DNA from: Trissonchulus latispiculum
Taxonomy: Eukaryota; Nematoda; Enoplea; Enoplida; Ironidae
Direction of reading: 5' to 3'
Assembly: GCA_030248195.1 (NCBI GenBank)
Contig: JASAND010020963.1
Location: 38,991 to 102,990, forward strand
DNA: 64,000 nt
The notes below the pieces were generated by a model. The model worked only from the letters and a program-made list of their open reading frames with translations. It was not told where the DNA came from and made no database searches. Each line of letters opens with the position of its first letter. The first letter of the stretch is position 1. The translations under genes were made by a program, and so were the position numbers. This document shows, piece by piece, positions 21,440 to 33,617 of the stretch.

Positions 21440-23355
21440 CTACGACACGATTCTTCTTTATCATGAACTTTGTACAGCATTTTGCGAAAGCTATAACCGG
21501 TTATTTTTCATTATTTTAATTTGATGTTAGATTTGAATTTTGGGTTTTATTCTGTGCCTTGCTTGTACTGTTCACCAGCCCGGTTTTTAAAGTTTTCATA
21601 CGTTCTGCCTGCCTTGAGCCTATCGGGAACTTGTTATGCTTCCGTAATATTTGTTCCTTGATTATTGATATTGAGCAGTGAATTTGCTTTGCCCCAGTTT
21701 GGCATTCTCAGTTGAAAGCTGGTGACAAGAATTGCACCAAAATAGGCTACATATTGTATTCGTCTATCAGTTGTGTCGTTTGCATTAAACTTCTTTAAAG
21801 AGTAATCGGATTAAATTATAATTAATCCACATTCAAGAAACGGAACCTCGGATCTGCTTTGAACAGTTAGCTCAAGTATTATATGGACTAAATTTAATCC
21901 TATTACTTTAACGCACCTAGGATTGAAATTTTATTCTAATCCTGTTTGTTTATTACGACTTCTCAACTTAAGTTTACAGACTTGTATTTATTACTCAGTC
22001 AGCACTCGGCAGGTCTGTTCAGGGCCGGTGAACATCACTGGGATCTTGTTAATTTTCAGTGCTTCTTACTTCTCAGTTGGTTGCTAAAATTTTCTGGGAC
22101 CAGTGTTATAAAAGACTCATTTTTGTACCATGTTCATGACAACTAAGTAATAAATTTGTAGTTGTGAAACGACGTTTAAAAACATCACCTCAGAGGCCAC
22201 CCCACCCAGTATGAAGAATGCAATCTAAGCATCAAAAGAACTCTAAAATAGCGTTAAATTCTTTAAACGCATTTCAGTCTTTAGATAATCCTGGTTGACT
22301 TCTTAACCCCCTGCACTTTGGATGGTTATGATTTGCTATCTTTAGCCCCAATTTTAACCAGGGTTTAAAACCCAAGTATTGTTATAATACTGGGCTACAT
22401 GTCAACGCTAATCTTAACCCATTCTGTGCTGGGTAAACCTAGCATCAAAACCTGAGTCAGGGTTTAGATAACCTTTTTAACCTGAGTTGGCTATTTAACC
22501 GGACGAAATCACTTTATAGCGTCGGTCCCTGCTCTTTTTTAGTTCTATCCGATAATAGTGCCTTATGTATTTTTGAAATTTCCCAGCTCTGTATGCATTT
22601 ATACGCAGCCTGCATTATTTTTATACTTTGTTGCTTATTGCTACTGCTGTTGTCTTTTTTATGGTTATTTTCTATAATGTTCCATTTTAGAAAAGCAAAC
22701 TTTTGCGAAATTCATTAAATTAGCAATTAGTGCACTTGTACAGATTTTTGTTGTACAAACTATGTTGATCAAAAATTGCTTTTTGGCCATTTCCAACTGC
22801 TCTTAACTGCTTCTTATTTGAGTGAAGAATTTTCGTCTTAAATCGAGTTGCTGCCTAGTGCCTTCAAGTCTGAAGTTGTTTCGCAATTTTTCTTTCAGAT
22901 TAAAGCTGATTCATTTTTCTTCAATTTCCATCAGAAGGCACCTATTGAGTGAGACAGGGCAGTAGTGTGCAGCATAATTTTTCAGTTTAAGCGATTGATA
23001 CATTACGTTGTTACTCTTTAGGGCCATACCTTACTGTTAAATTCCTTGCTGAAGTTGTCATTTGACTCTCAGGACTACATTATGCTTTGTTTGCGTTGCA
23101 GTTGTGAAGTGTTATCGCTGTCATTTATATATTATGCTCGAAATAAAAGTGTTTTGAATTCATCTATAGGTTAGATAGGCTTCAGACATAGTTGGGATAG
23201 GAGTAGACGAGGCCTATGCCTGTTAAGCATGTACATTTAAACCAGCCCCTTCCTGAGGAAATCCTCCAATTATTTGGCCGGTTTACCTATATAAATTCGG
23301 TTCGGAGGATTGTTCATAGCATATTCTTTAAGATCCCAAGAATGGATTGATGTCT
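21440..23355 (+). other. Sequence downstream of sarcoglycan, no gene recognised
   Basis: AT-rich. Candidate poly(A) signals are AATAAA at 22149 and 23143. 22300-22500 has many degenerate AACCC/GGGTTT blocks, like 44690-44880, suggesting a repeat. Confidence 0.5.
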
Positions 23356-23361
23356 GGGTGG

Positions 23362-23640
23362 TAGGGTTGTAGCCGGACCGACCCGGTTTAGGCCCGGGCC
23401 CTGTAAATTTTGTGTTAAGCCCGGCTGAATGTCCGGCCCGGTTTTAGAGGCCAGGCTCACCGAGCCTGTCTGGCTCAGTCTGCGAAACTGGTACTTGCAG
23501 CGGTCCGGGCTTTGAGCCTGACCTAGTTGCGGGCCCGGGCTTCGATGTTTGGGCCTATTACCGGGCCCGAGGATTTAAAGCGGGCCCTGGGCCGGGATAG
23601 GCCCGGCCCGATCAATTTCTTATCCATAGGAACAATCCTA
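23362..23640. mobile_element. hAT-type MITE, GC-rich
   Basis: The ends are TAGGGTTGT at 23362 and ACAATCCTA at 23640 (imperfect inverted repeats), flanked by CTGGGTGG and CTAGGTGG (7 of 8 match). The interior consists of GGCCCGG and CCGGGCC blocks. No ORF. Confidence 0.65.
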
Positions 23641-23787
23641 CTAGGTGGTGATTCGATAACTGAAGAAACAGGCCACCAGATGATATTCTTGATATAACTT
23701 ATCATTCATACTTATTATCGATTCGTTATATTAAGACCGTTACATTTATCCCTTCGATACTTATAAAACTTGAACAGCAAATACAGA

Positions 23788-24330
23788 TCACATCAAAATA
23801 CAATTTTTATCCGAATCATGGGAAAGTGACGCATGGGCGTCTACGGATTTTGAAGTCGTTGAGACAAACTGCTGCCTCCGTGGAGAGCGTTCCCGTAAGC
23901 TTCCTCTTTCCGGAGGTGTGGAGGGAGACAAACCGTTTTCAGATTTCGGAAGCTGAAACCGTATTTCCGAATCCGTCGCAGGTTTCTTAGTATGAAAGGC
24001 TGTAGCCTTTTTAGCCTTGAATAGCTCGGTCCGTAAACTTGGTCGTCTTACGTCGTGCTCCGTAGCGGATAGATAGCCGCAACTGCTGGGATCAGAAGGT
24101 TTCGATCTCAATCGAAGCAGGGGAGATTTGTGTGATCCTAATCCCTGATCAGAAAGTTTGGATTCCAACTTCTTATGATAGCTAGGATTCATTTCTTTGG
24201 GCATTTTGGCAAGTTCAAATAAGGTCTGAAATATGGCGAAGACTTCGTTTCCCGTTTTGGCTGAGCACTGCACAAATGAACACAGCGAACGCGGTGAAGC
24301 CACTCGATGTAGTCTTTCTCTGGCATTTTG
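23788..24330 (-). CDS. Dexras1/Rhes-like GTPase, last exon
   Basis: The acceptor on the minus strand is TTTATTTCAG before CAAAATGCC. It reads QNARERLHR...FVQCSAKTGNEVFAIFQTLFELAKMP, the G5 (SAK) region and last helix. A long basic, serine-rich extension follows, with RRPSLRTELFKAKKA like the tail of RASD1. The protein ends CILM, a CaaX box predicting prenylation (Met as last residue favours farnesyl) and membrane attachment. Phase 0 matches the previous exon. Confidence 0.92.
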   Translation of the reverse strand, partial: QNARERLHRVASPRSLCSFVQCSAKTGNEVFAIFQTLFELAKMPKEMNPSYHKKLESKLSDQGLGSHKSPLLRLRSKPSDPSSCGYLSATEHDVRRPSLRTELFKAKKATAFHTKKPATDSEIRFQLPKSENGLSPSTPPERGSLRERSPRRQQFVSTTSKSVDAHASLSHDSDKNCILM

Positions 24331-24438
24331 CTGAAATAAATATTTTTATGTATATAGCGGTCGATAGGCGACAACCTACATAGCTATGTACGAGAAGGAG
24401 GATATGTAGAATTCTAGTGTATTGTATGTATGTACTGA

Positions 24439-24575
24439 GCCTGGGTGGCTCAATCGGTAGAGCGTTGGCACTAGTTAGCCAAAGGTTGTAGGTTCGATCC
24501 TCACCTCAGGACCGAATTTTTTGGGTCGGAGGTGCTGTAGTGACATCCTTCTTTCTTTCGTTTATAATCTTGTAT
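24439..24575 (+). repeat. tRNA-containing SINE-like repeat, copy 1
   Basis: The tRNA-like part (24439-24512) has the D-arm GGCTCAATCGGTAGAGC and T-arm GGTTCGATCC. It continues into CCGAATTTTTTGGGTCGGAG and GTGCTGTAGTGACA, shared with copies at 27998 and 61830. The anticodon loop has 8 bases, so this copy is unlikely to be a working tRNA. It lies in the second intron of the GTPase gene. Confidence 0.85.
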
Positions 24576-24952
24576 TATTCTATCTTAGCACACAAAAAAT
24601 CGCAATTGCGAAACTTTATGCAACATCGATATATCGCTTGATTGCCTAAATGGGTGTAAGAATGACATGGTTAAGTTTTAAATATAATATAATATATTAT
24701 ATTATAATGTAACGTTTTCTAGAATACATTAACTCTTTGTTCTAAGTTTTGAAATTATAATCTGGAAAAAATTTAGCGATTTAACTGTGCACTGAAATGA
24801 TTTTACAGAATGTTGAGTGTCATAACTGAGCTCAAGTACGTTTCCATGAAGGTGCGGTTAAAGCTGAAGGGAAACGAAATCAAAATCATTTAGGATAGAA
24901 GATTGAAACTGCAACAGAAATTAACCAAACGTAGAGCAGCCGAAATACTTAC

Positions 24953-25137
24953 AACATTGGTTTCCCACTTCTGTGGCGGCAAATCCATCTTGTTCGCAAC
25001 AATAACGATAGGTACTTTGGCCGGCTTTGACTGAGCGTTATCAGGACACTTGATATCAAGTATTTGTTGATATGTGCTAAACGCTTCCTCACAGGAGGCG
25101 GCATTATCTACACTGTAGACTACTACAAATAAATCAC
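24953..25137 (-). CDS. Dexras1/Rhes-like GTPase, middle exon
   Basis: The acceptor is TTTACTTTCAG and the donor GTAAGT. It reads GDLFVVVYSVDNAASCEEAF...VPIVIVANKMDLPP. NKMD is the guanine-specificity motif (G4). The first two bases complete the Gly begun in the first exon, matching LTGD in RASD proteins. The exon ends in phase 0. Confidence 0.93.
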
Positions 25138-25614
25138 CTGAAAGTAAACAGAACAATGTTGAGCAAAGGATAACATTTATTTATTATTTATCTATTATTT
25201 ATATTTATCTATCATTTATTAATGAATTTCTGAAGCAAGATTGCCAGCTACTGCAACTGAAACTTCAAGTGTTTTAACTTGATTTTGACGCATCTCCGAT
25301 TTGACTGTAGCTTTCCTTTAGACTTTTTCTCATCCTCTTCTATTTCCTCAGAGGAAGAGATGAGTAACACTGGAAAGTAGACAGTCCGAGTTTGCGGACC
25401 AAAGTTAAAACTTTCACTTTGAATACAGATTTTAATAAAAGATGGCGACTCCATTTTTTAGTCTGATCAGCCTTTCACAATTACTCCGATGTTTTGTGTT
25501 ATGTGATATGATAAAAAATCAGAACCACACAACCAGTTTTCTAAGCCGGTACATTTTATCAATATAATTTCCCATTTCATGAATATCCTTTTAAAGGTTC
25601 CACTATTTACTAAC

Positions 25615-25909
25615 CAGTTAAAAGACACAGACGTCTGGCGGCAGGAAAAGGCCCATTCCCAGAAGTGTCCAGGATGTCCAGTTGGTGAAATTCTCCGCGA
25701 ATTTTGTAGGTTTTTCGATGGAAATCTTCGATGGTCGGAGTATACAGGTCCTCATAGGTGTTGGAAAGGAATCGACGAACAATGCAAGTTTTACCCGTTT
25801 TGGAGGAGCCGAGGACCACCATTCGATAGGCCTTCTTAACCGAGGGCGAACTGGGACAGGAACCGGAGGCCACGGCTGACATCTGCTTAATCAGAGGTCG
25901 TGGGAGGGT
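25615..25909 (-). CDS. Dexras1/Rhes-like Ras GTPase, first visible coding exon
   Basis: Encodes the G-domain start: P-loop GSSKTGKT, effector region YTPTIEDFHRKTY, and DTSGNGPFPAARRL. DTSGN with no Gln at the usual position is characteristic of RASD1/RASD2 and suggests weak intrinsic GTP hydrolysis, as known for that family. An ATG lies at 25882-25880. The frame is open upstream to an acceptor (TTTCTTTCAG before 25909), and the residues there (LIKQM) resemble the RASD1 N-terminus, so a further coding exon may exist. From the ATG the three exons give 331 residues. The donor is G|GTTAGT. Confidence 0.93.
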
Positions 25910-25937
25910 CTGAAAGAAAGCAGACGTAAAGGAGCTC

Positions 25938-26330
25938 TTTAACTTTATCCCCCCCTAACAAAAGTTGGTCAACTTCAAAGGCTTATTGCAAGAGATCAAC
26001 AGAACTTTAGAGCATGATTTATACATTGTTGGAATGCTCGAGATGTGCTGTATTTGATGGTGTAAAGCACTTTGCTGTAGCTTGCTGCTATAAAAAGTTA
26101 AGCTTAACAAACTATCAAAGTTACCGCTTTTTGCAATTTTTGGTAGTCTTTTAAGCTTAACTTTTTGTAGTAGCAAGCTACAGCAAGCAAACTGCTTTAC
26201 ACCATCAAATAAAGCACATCTCGAGCATTCCAACGACGTATATTACATAGCATGCTCTAAAGTTCTGTTGAACTATTGCAATAAGCATTTGAAGTTGACC
26301 AACTTTTGTTGGTGGGGGGATAAAGTTAAA
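25938..26330. mobile_element. Foldback MITE of 393 bp
   Basis: Arms of about 170 bp (from TTTAACTTTATCCCCCC at 25938 to about 26108, and its complement at about 26150-26330) surround a 40-bp loop. The end motif ACTTTATCCCC also occurs twice at 30752-30798. TTAA at both ends could be a piggyBac-type target site, but this is unproven. Confidence 0.85.
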
Positions 26331-26752
26331 AAGATCCGACATAAATTTAGTATTAGCAAGAGTACGTACATAATAACTATTATTAATTAAGCTAACAAAA
26401 TGTGGTCTTTCAATTTGTTTTAAAATTCTGGCAGTAAAGTGAGGAACGGGAGCCGAACAGGTTACTAATTTATGTAGGATTGCCGAAAAATTACAGGTTT
26501 TTGTACTTTCTACAGGTTTCTTTAGTATTTACCATAGGAAACTGTTGTAATCTTTGCTATTCGAGAGTCCTGTAAAAAATACAAAAGTTTCTTCTGTGGA
26601 AAATACAAGAAGCTTCGCTAGTGACTGACCGCACGGGACTTTGTAGAAAGCTACAAAAATTCCTGTTGTAGTTTCTGCAGTATTCTTTTTATGAGCGAGC
26701 AGAGTCATAATTTGCCTAACACTCTTGTCATTCATTACTTTAAACCCTTGAA

Positions 26753-27522
26753 GGTCCGTTCAAAACGTCTACCGACAAAACGTCGAATGACAAAACATCT
26801 AGGTATATAATGACAAAATGCCTAATCTTTTAAAAATTGTCTCACACGTTCAAAACGTGTACACACTAGTCGTGTCATGTTATGTTGCTTCTGTAAATAC
26901 CTATAATTTTTGAAAAATTGATTTGGTTTGTCTAGATTTAATGTAATTTTAAGGTAGAGCATGTTAAAATCACATTAATGAAACTCTGCCTAGTTTAAGG
27001 TTTTATTCTTAATTATTGTTTAGTTGATTCTAAAAATCAAGGTTATGCAAATAGCTTGAAACGTTTTTCAAAATTTAAAACAGCATTATTGATTTTTAAA
27101 TTTCTCAAAAATTTAAAATCTAAAATTACAGTACATAGATAAATATTAAATTTCGAAGAACTCCGCAAAATTCATTGACTCGGTTTAGATTTTAAGTCAT
27201 GCCTTCTTAGGATCGCAGTAGAAACTAGATAAATTCGGATAATTTAACTAAATAATGCTAATAGCTTTGTTAGTACACCACTTTAAATCTATTTTTTGAA
27301 AACTTCACGTATTGAAAAAGAATAAATAACTAGGTTGTACAAATAGAATTGGAACAAATTTTTCAGAAATTACAAGTATAGAATCAAAATCACATGAAAT
27401 TTAAGTGAACGTGTGATACAATTTTAAAAAATTAGACATTTCGTCAGTAGACGTTTTACGTTTCGTCGTTAGTCGTTATTAGCGTTAGACGTTTTAAGTT
27501 TAGATGTTTTGACAGGGAACCC
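26753..27522. mobile_element. Non-coding element with AAAACGTC-rich ends
   Basis: The left end (GGTCCGTTCAAAACGTCTAC) and right end (GTTTTGACAGGGAACC, complement GGTTCCCTGTCAAAAC) are similar inverted repeats. Both hold repeated ACAAAACGTC/GACGTTTT blocks within about 90 bp. The interior is AT-rich without ORFs. Confidence 0.75.
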
Positions 27523-27796
27523 TCTTCAATCCCTTCAAAACACCTAATACAACCTAAAAAGGACAAACATTGAAAGGTCTGCTAATATAAGGAGGTTGTC
27601 ACTTTCAGATAGAAATAATATGTACTGAGTAGATTAGAAAACTATTAACGTATCCAATAACATTATTTGACCCACAAGCTCAATGGATGTAACAGAGTTG
27701 TCTTTGTTTGTGGAAACGTAAATCAATCAGTATATCTAAAGATCCTCTTGAATCATCGCTCACTAGAGCTACATGAGGATAATGACTTTGAGGGAA

Positions 27797-27880
27797 CTCA
27801 AACTTAACTCAACTTAACTTAACTTAACTTAACTTAACTTAACTTAACTTAACTTAACTTAACTTAACTTAACTTAACTC
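27797..27880 (+). repeat. AACTT pentamer microsatellite
   Basis: About 16 uninterrupted or nearly uninterrupted AACTT units, with AACTC variants at both edges. Confidence 0.97.
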
Positions 27881-27948
27881 AAACTTTGAAACGGTCGAGG
27901 TTTGCTCCCATCAGACTGTGTGGGCTGGCGCGAAAGCGTCTTCCAAAA

Positions 27949-28102
27949 TGTCACTACAGTTTGGGAACGAATTCCAACTTAAGCTTGGTTCGATTGTGCC
28001 CGGGTGGCTCAATCGGTAGAGCGTCGGTCTAGTTAACCGAAGGTTGTGGGTTCGATCCCCACCTCGGGCCCGAATTTTTCGGGTCGGAGGTGCTGTAGTG
28101 AC
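27949..28102 (+). repeat. tRNA-containing cassette, copy 2
   Basis: Bases 27998-28070 fold as a complete tRNA: acceptor GCCCGGG/CTCGGGC, D-stem GCTC/GAGC, anticodon stem TCGGT/ACCGA with loop CTAGTTA (anticodon AGT, threonine), T-stem GTGGG/CCCAC. Position 37 is T rather than a purine. The whole is framed by TGTCACTACAG and CTGTAGTGACA, an exact 11-base inverted pair. About 45 bases upstream and 35 downstream of the tRNA part recur at 61792-61935. Confidence 0.85.
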
Positions 28103-28109
28103 AATCTTA

Positions 28110-29600
28110 GTTTCGTTTGTTCTTTCATTATTCCTCAGGTATAGGATTTGAAAAAAGTTGTTTACAAAGAAAGATATTATATTCTTCGTGCAGATTCTGC
28201 CTACTTAAGTATTCAGGTGGGCCTACGCAAACAGATATTGCGTGGGATAACACAGTAACAGATGTTTTCTCTATTTATAAAGATTAGTTACTTAAAGAAA
28301 ACAATTAGTCTACAACTCTGCACCTAAACGTTGGCGAACCCAGCCAGGTCTAATTTAACCTCTTAGAGCTTCTGCTTGAATCCTGGTTACTAGGTACATA
28401 TATATGCTACCGAGAGATACTAATTGAACCTGACTAAATCCGCTGATTATGTGGTAGTCTTAATGAATATACACACAGCTTAATGGAATACTGAATACTT
28501 TAGGACTGTTGAAAACAATATCCCTTTCCAAGTAAACTCATTAGTTGATTGGTGTGGCATAAGTCAGATATTACAGTAATTACTGGCAAACAGTCTGAAG
28601 TGCAGATAGTCACGTGTTCAGGAGGATGCAACAGGCGATCCAGGATTCTGAATACCGCTTGGGTTCCACTTCCCTTTCGACTGGCTTGACTTGGCTCTGG
28701 TTCAGTGGTTGTGGCTAGGGACTCTCAAGTTAGGGTTTGTAGTCCAGTCGTCATCACTTTAGATTGTAGAATTGACCGTGCAGTACATAATCTATTATGT
28801 TTCGTAGTTTATGGCTAAATAAATGTGAACGGTTCAAGGGGTTCGCGAACTCGGAAAATCTATCCTTCCTGTTTTTATAGTACAGTAAAAACCGGCCCAA
28901 GTTCTGAATTAGAGTCACGTTATGCTACCGTAACCAGAGATACTGTAAAGACGAGCCAAGAATTCCAAAAAAAGGTTAACAAGGCGAGGCTTTAGAGTTT
29001 CCTTCAAAACAACAGCTAAATAAATTAAAAGTACGCCTTTTGGATTGTTTTCAGAGCTTATTATTTATCAAAATTCGACATTACTGTCTAATTATCAGGA
29101 GAATAAATTAGACCGAGCCAAGATGAAACCCTGCTGTTCAGTTGCTGATAAATTTTCAGACGAGCCAAATCGACGATCTGTTTCGGAAAAACACCAAAAA
29201 ATAAAAATAAACTATTTCATCTTGTATCAGAAAATGCCCTATTTTTATCAAAGAATAAAGCTATTAGACTGTGTTTATCATTCTTCTAGTAAGCCAGCCA
29301 GACGAAGGCCAGAAGTAAGCGGTAAGAAAGAAGCTATGTAAAAACCGAGACTGGTTTCAACAGGTGATTTCTCAGACGCACCATGAATTGAAAATCTAAA
29401 TTGTTCAAGATCATTCTCAAAGAAACTGAAAGTTCTTTCTTCCGTAGGTTTATTTGCTGATTAGAACTCTTAAGACTACAATCTCAGATCAAAACAGAGA
29501 AAAACTTGTGAAACTATTGTACAAACAAACCGTTTAAAAACAAGCTTTATTATGTTATGTTAGCTTAAAATTTTTGTTTTGTACTTGTAACCATACATTA
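28110..29600. other. No gene recognised
   Basis: Unique-looking AT-rich intergenic sequence. A 98-codon plus-strand ORF at 29045 has no recognisable motif. Confidence 0.5.
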
Positions 29601-29604
29601 ACAT

Positions 29605-30030
29605 AGGGTCGGGTCTTGAGAGGGGCCTGTCCTCAGTAAATTTTGAGGAGCTTGTTCCTTGAATTGAAATTATTAAGGGGGCTTGCACTTAAAGAATAAA
29701 TTAAATTTTCAAAAAATTAAAGCTAATTTTATTATACGCAAATGCAATTTTATTATTTGCAACAAAATCTCCGATTTTTAGAAACAATTTCAAAATTTTT
29801 CATTTTCAAACAATTTCAAAATTTCACGAAAGATTATAAATTTTAGCTAAAATTTCCGGCAAAGCCAGGAATTTTTTTTATAATTTCAATGAAAAAGCTA
29901 ATTTTCTAGGCCAGTTTGGATTAACCCTTGGCCATTTTTTCTTTAGCCTTTGTCGCCGACGGCGGTGAGCTTGTACCTTGTCCGGGTTGGCGGCTTGGAT
30001 CCCCCACCCCTCTGCATTAAATCTATGCTT
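29605..30030 (+). repeat. Dispersed repeat shared with 45296-45512
   Basis: Both copies start TAGG(G)(T/C)C(G/T)GGTC and share TTTTGAGG, GGGGGCTTG, GACGGCGGT, GGCTTGTACCTTGTCCGGGTTGG-like blocks and an ending ATCTATG/ACCTATG. This copy holds an extra AT-rich interior with a decayed CCGGC hairpin near 29848. Confidence 0.8.
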
Positions 30031-30830
30031 GTAACTGGTAGGCAGATATCCGACAAGAGAGGTCTTGGTAGAGTGCGGGCAAACAGGAAATGAAGTAAAG
30101 AATTGGTTAGCAGCCAGCTCTGGTTAAGGTTGCATTAACTTTGTCCATCTAATATTTTCAAAGTCTAGGCACTGCTTATCTGATTTAGACTTAATTACTT
30201 GACTCAGTCAACGTGGTGAGGATAACCTCAGGCATAACTAATTATTGTATAATATTTTTCTAGTTCAGTCGTTTCCGCCTTGCAGGAGAGTCTCTATCTG
30301 AACCCCAGCTGAGTCATAAAGAATAAACGAACTCGCCTGATGGAACAGTAAGTTAACAGTAACAGAACAGTTGTGAAGACAGAAATCGGAATGAAGGTGC
30401 AATTAAGTAATTTTCTTCAGCAACTTATTTCTTTCTTATCACACGCCAACTTATATAATTTCTCTTAGATCTGGTCACATGCTATTTTTGACCTTTTGTT
30501 AAAAGTGCAAAATCAGAGCAACAATTTATGCAACAGTCAAATCTTTCTGGTCCTTTCTTCGTCAAAATTTGCCATATATATCTCCAACAAGCAAGAATTT
30601 TGTGCAAAATGACAGAGTTTTGACCATCTTTACTGTAAATATTCCTGCTGCGAGTGGAAAATCATTATTTTGGCATATGCATCTAGGCAGCCGCTTGGTC
30701 GACTTCGTATCGCATTCGATCAGTATATATCAGAAACTATATCGAATCAATTGAACTTTATCCCCCTCAAACCCCCAATTGAACTTTATCCCCCCAAAAC
30801 TGGAAGATGCCAGGAAGTTTAAATTCAAGT

Positions 30831-30864
<34 letters not shown>

Positions 30865-32385
30865 AGAATTTTATTATAGATTATTCTGAATTTGTTCAGG
30901 ATGGTGCAATGTATTTCGAATTGTGAAACCTGCTGATCTATCTACGAGAAGATCACCTGTCAAGCAAACACGTCTGAATATAATGCTGTAGCTGTAGCTT
31001 AATATAATTATTATTAATTAAAGTTCAATTCAATGCAGTTGAACTTGGCAAGACCTGTCAACATCCAATAATAATCATGATCATCCTTTAATATATGCAT
31101 AATTAAAAACTGTAAAACTGCTATACGTTAACCGCGCATCTGTGTATGTATGAAATCGGATTTTAGGCACATTTATCCCCAGAGCCAAATTCCTTTCCCA
31201 AAACGGAGGTGGCTTATCGGAAACCGATTTTATCAATTTTCGGGAGAGAATGGGATTTTACAGCTCGGTCACAAAGCTCCTACATAAATCTAATTTAGTA
31301 TTCATGTCGAGGATAGAACTTTATGACTACACGAGTGCAAAAAGGAAAATGATTGGATCCTGCACGTCGAGACAAGTGGTGGCTGTTACAGATAAGTTTT
31401 TAGAACTTAAAATTATTTTACGCGTTTCTGTGAGATTCAAATAGGTTTAAAATCATTGAAATCAGACAGTAGTACAAAATGGAACTTAAAGTTTTAGTCT
31501 GTAGTTTAGTATATAATCCCGATGTATCCAACAAAGCAAATGTCTTTGAGAAATCAGAAATCTTGTAATTTTGTATCCTACTCTTTAATCTTAGTCCAGC
31601 GGCAAATCAAATGAAATGTGCTTTTGTAAAGCGATGAAGAATTTTTATAGGGAATTGAACAACTTCCAGTTTATTTTTGACTGGCATTGGACTGTTTGAC
31701 AAACTTGGAAAGACGCAAAATATGGAAACTGATTGTCAATATATTTCCAAATCTCTGTTATCTGGAATATGGATTCAAATATGTATCAATGGGTTTGTAT
31801 TAACAATATAGGGTCAAAAAAGGTAAACAAATTTAACTTTAATTATATTTTCATTTCAAAGCCAGCAACAAAAATTCTGATATGACATCTTTATGGGAAT
31901 TGTAGATTTATGTACAAACTCCGAAGGTTGGGTCTGTAAGCTAATGTCACCATTATAGTTAATTATAACTAATGACTATATACAGACCTATGTTATCTAG
32001 GAAGCTTGGGTGAGGGTGGTTTTGGCAATATGCTTGGGGGTGAAAAAGGTCCCCCGGCTGTATTGACAATCTATCTGCACCTTTTCAGCAGTAACAAACT
32101 ATAGTGTAACTATAACTATAGTAATAAACTATATACTAATTGCAGCACGAATTTCAGCGTGTGTTATGTATCTTAGTGTTCACTAAGCCATTTTTTTTAA
32201 AAACAAGAAATAAATGTTCACCCATGTTTAGCCAGTCTGCTGAAACTTTAGAAGCGTAGGCAGCAAGCAATACTGGCGTACCAATTGTAAACATTTACGG
32301 TAATTTTAACACTCAAAACTTAGTCTAAATTTTAAATTTCAATGTTGGATACAATTCTTTTGAATTTTAACAAAACGGACTTTTC
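30031..32385. other. No gene recognised
   Basis: AT-rich intergenic DNA. Two ACTTTATCCCC motifs lie at 30752-30798, and a TTTCAAATTCAAA short repeat at 30828-30860. Confidence 0.5.
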
Positions 32386-32389
32386 ATCT

Positions 32390-32762
32390 CTATCCTATCT
32401 GAGTGCTCGCCATTCCATTCCGAATCCCTTTCTGCAGCCATTTTTTTACTCCCAAGCTGTCGAGCAAGCTATGGTAGTTTTCAGCCATCCTAGTTGTGCT
32501 TGACATGCGGGGGTCAGTGGTGGTTGGCCAGACAACCGCTGTTGACCTGGGTGCAACTGAAATAACCGTACGTCTGACTGGCTTGGGGGTCATGTTTCTG
32601 TCCTTGATCTTCGCTTCTCCGCAGCTTGTCCGTTTTTCCACGGTATGCGGAGAGCAGCAACATAATGGCCACATTGTGTGCCGCTGTTGCTGGGCCCTTC
32701 TCAAAAAAAAGGAAAATGTTCAGCTCTTCAAACTCTACAAAACGATATAACTTTAACCCCAA
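32390..32762 (-). other. Unrecognised GC-rich coding-like block
   Basis: Two overlapping minus-strand frames (104 and 82 codons) lie in a block clearly richer in GC than its surroundings. One frame reads ...TPKPVRRTVISVAPRS...; the other FFEKGPATAAHNVAIMLLLS... A decayed or frameshifted exon is possible; no family recognised. Confidence 0.2.
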
Positions 32763-32769
32763 CTAATTT

Positions 32770-33610
32770 TTATTAACTAATTAACACAACCAAATTAACG
32801 TTAACACAAGAATGTTAAGCCTGTTCAGAACGCAATCTGCGCAGGTAATAATCAATTTTAATTAAGTTTTTCTCACTAATTACTGAATATTTTTTAGAAC
32901 TGTAAGCGTAAAAAATGTCCCGTTTTTCATGCTCTACAAGAATATGTAATTTTTGTTCAAATTCGTGTTCATCAAGTTCTATTAATTTATATGCTATTTT
33001 TGCACGAGTACTGACATGTGCTCGTGTGAAAGGGTGGTTGTACGTGCGACTTCCACTCGGCTGGCTGCAGGGGTTGCCAGCGCCGGATCGAATAGCGGTT
33101 CGGTACGTCCCCTGTTAGGGCACTAGGATAGGTGGGAGGTAGATTTAGAAGTAGAAGTAGTTCGGTAGGTCGGTAAGTCGGTAAGTAGGGACTGCGTAGA
33201 ATGGCTGCTGAGACAGTGAGTGAGTGAGTTTTTGCATTTTTGGCATGAACTGATCAAAATTACCTATATATATATATGCGAAAACTCACTCAAAATCAGC
33301 CAATTAGTTTTAACTTAAGTTAATTTGTTTATTCCTAATAAGAAAATGATTAATTAATAAGGATTTTAACTCAAACAACCAGTTAGCATTAAGTTTTAGC
33401 CTTATTATTACGTAGGTTTTAGCTATTTAGCGTAAGTAAGTAGATACGCAGCAATGGATCCAATTCTGCAAGTAGTTAACAATTGACCATCTTCCAATAT
33501 CAGAAATTCACTGAAAATGTCAAGTTTCGCAAATATTGGGTTAATCAGCTGGCCACGGGAAATGAACCCATGGCAAATCAACAAAATTAGGCCAGAAACA
33601 GGCCGAAAAC
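32770..33610. other. No gene recognised
   Basis: AT-rich sequence with a short GTCGGTAAGT/GTAGGTCGGT direct repeat at 33160-33190 and a GTGAGTGAGTGAG run at 33216. Confidence 0.5.
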
Positions 33611-33617
33611 ATTAACA

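Noticed and set aside
25579..25839. Plus-strand ORF opposite the GTPase exon
   Set aside because: Antisense shadow of the clearly recognisable Rhes-type G-domain.
27998..28070. Functional tRNA-Thr(AGT) gene
   Set aside because: It folds, but flanks are shared with two degenerate copies and position 37 is T, so a mobile cassette is the safer call.
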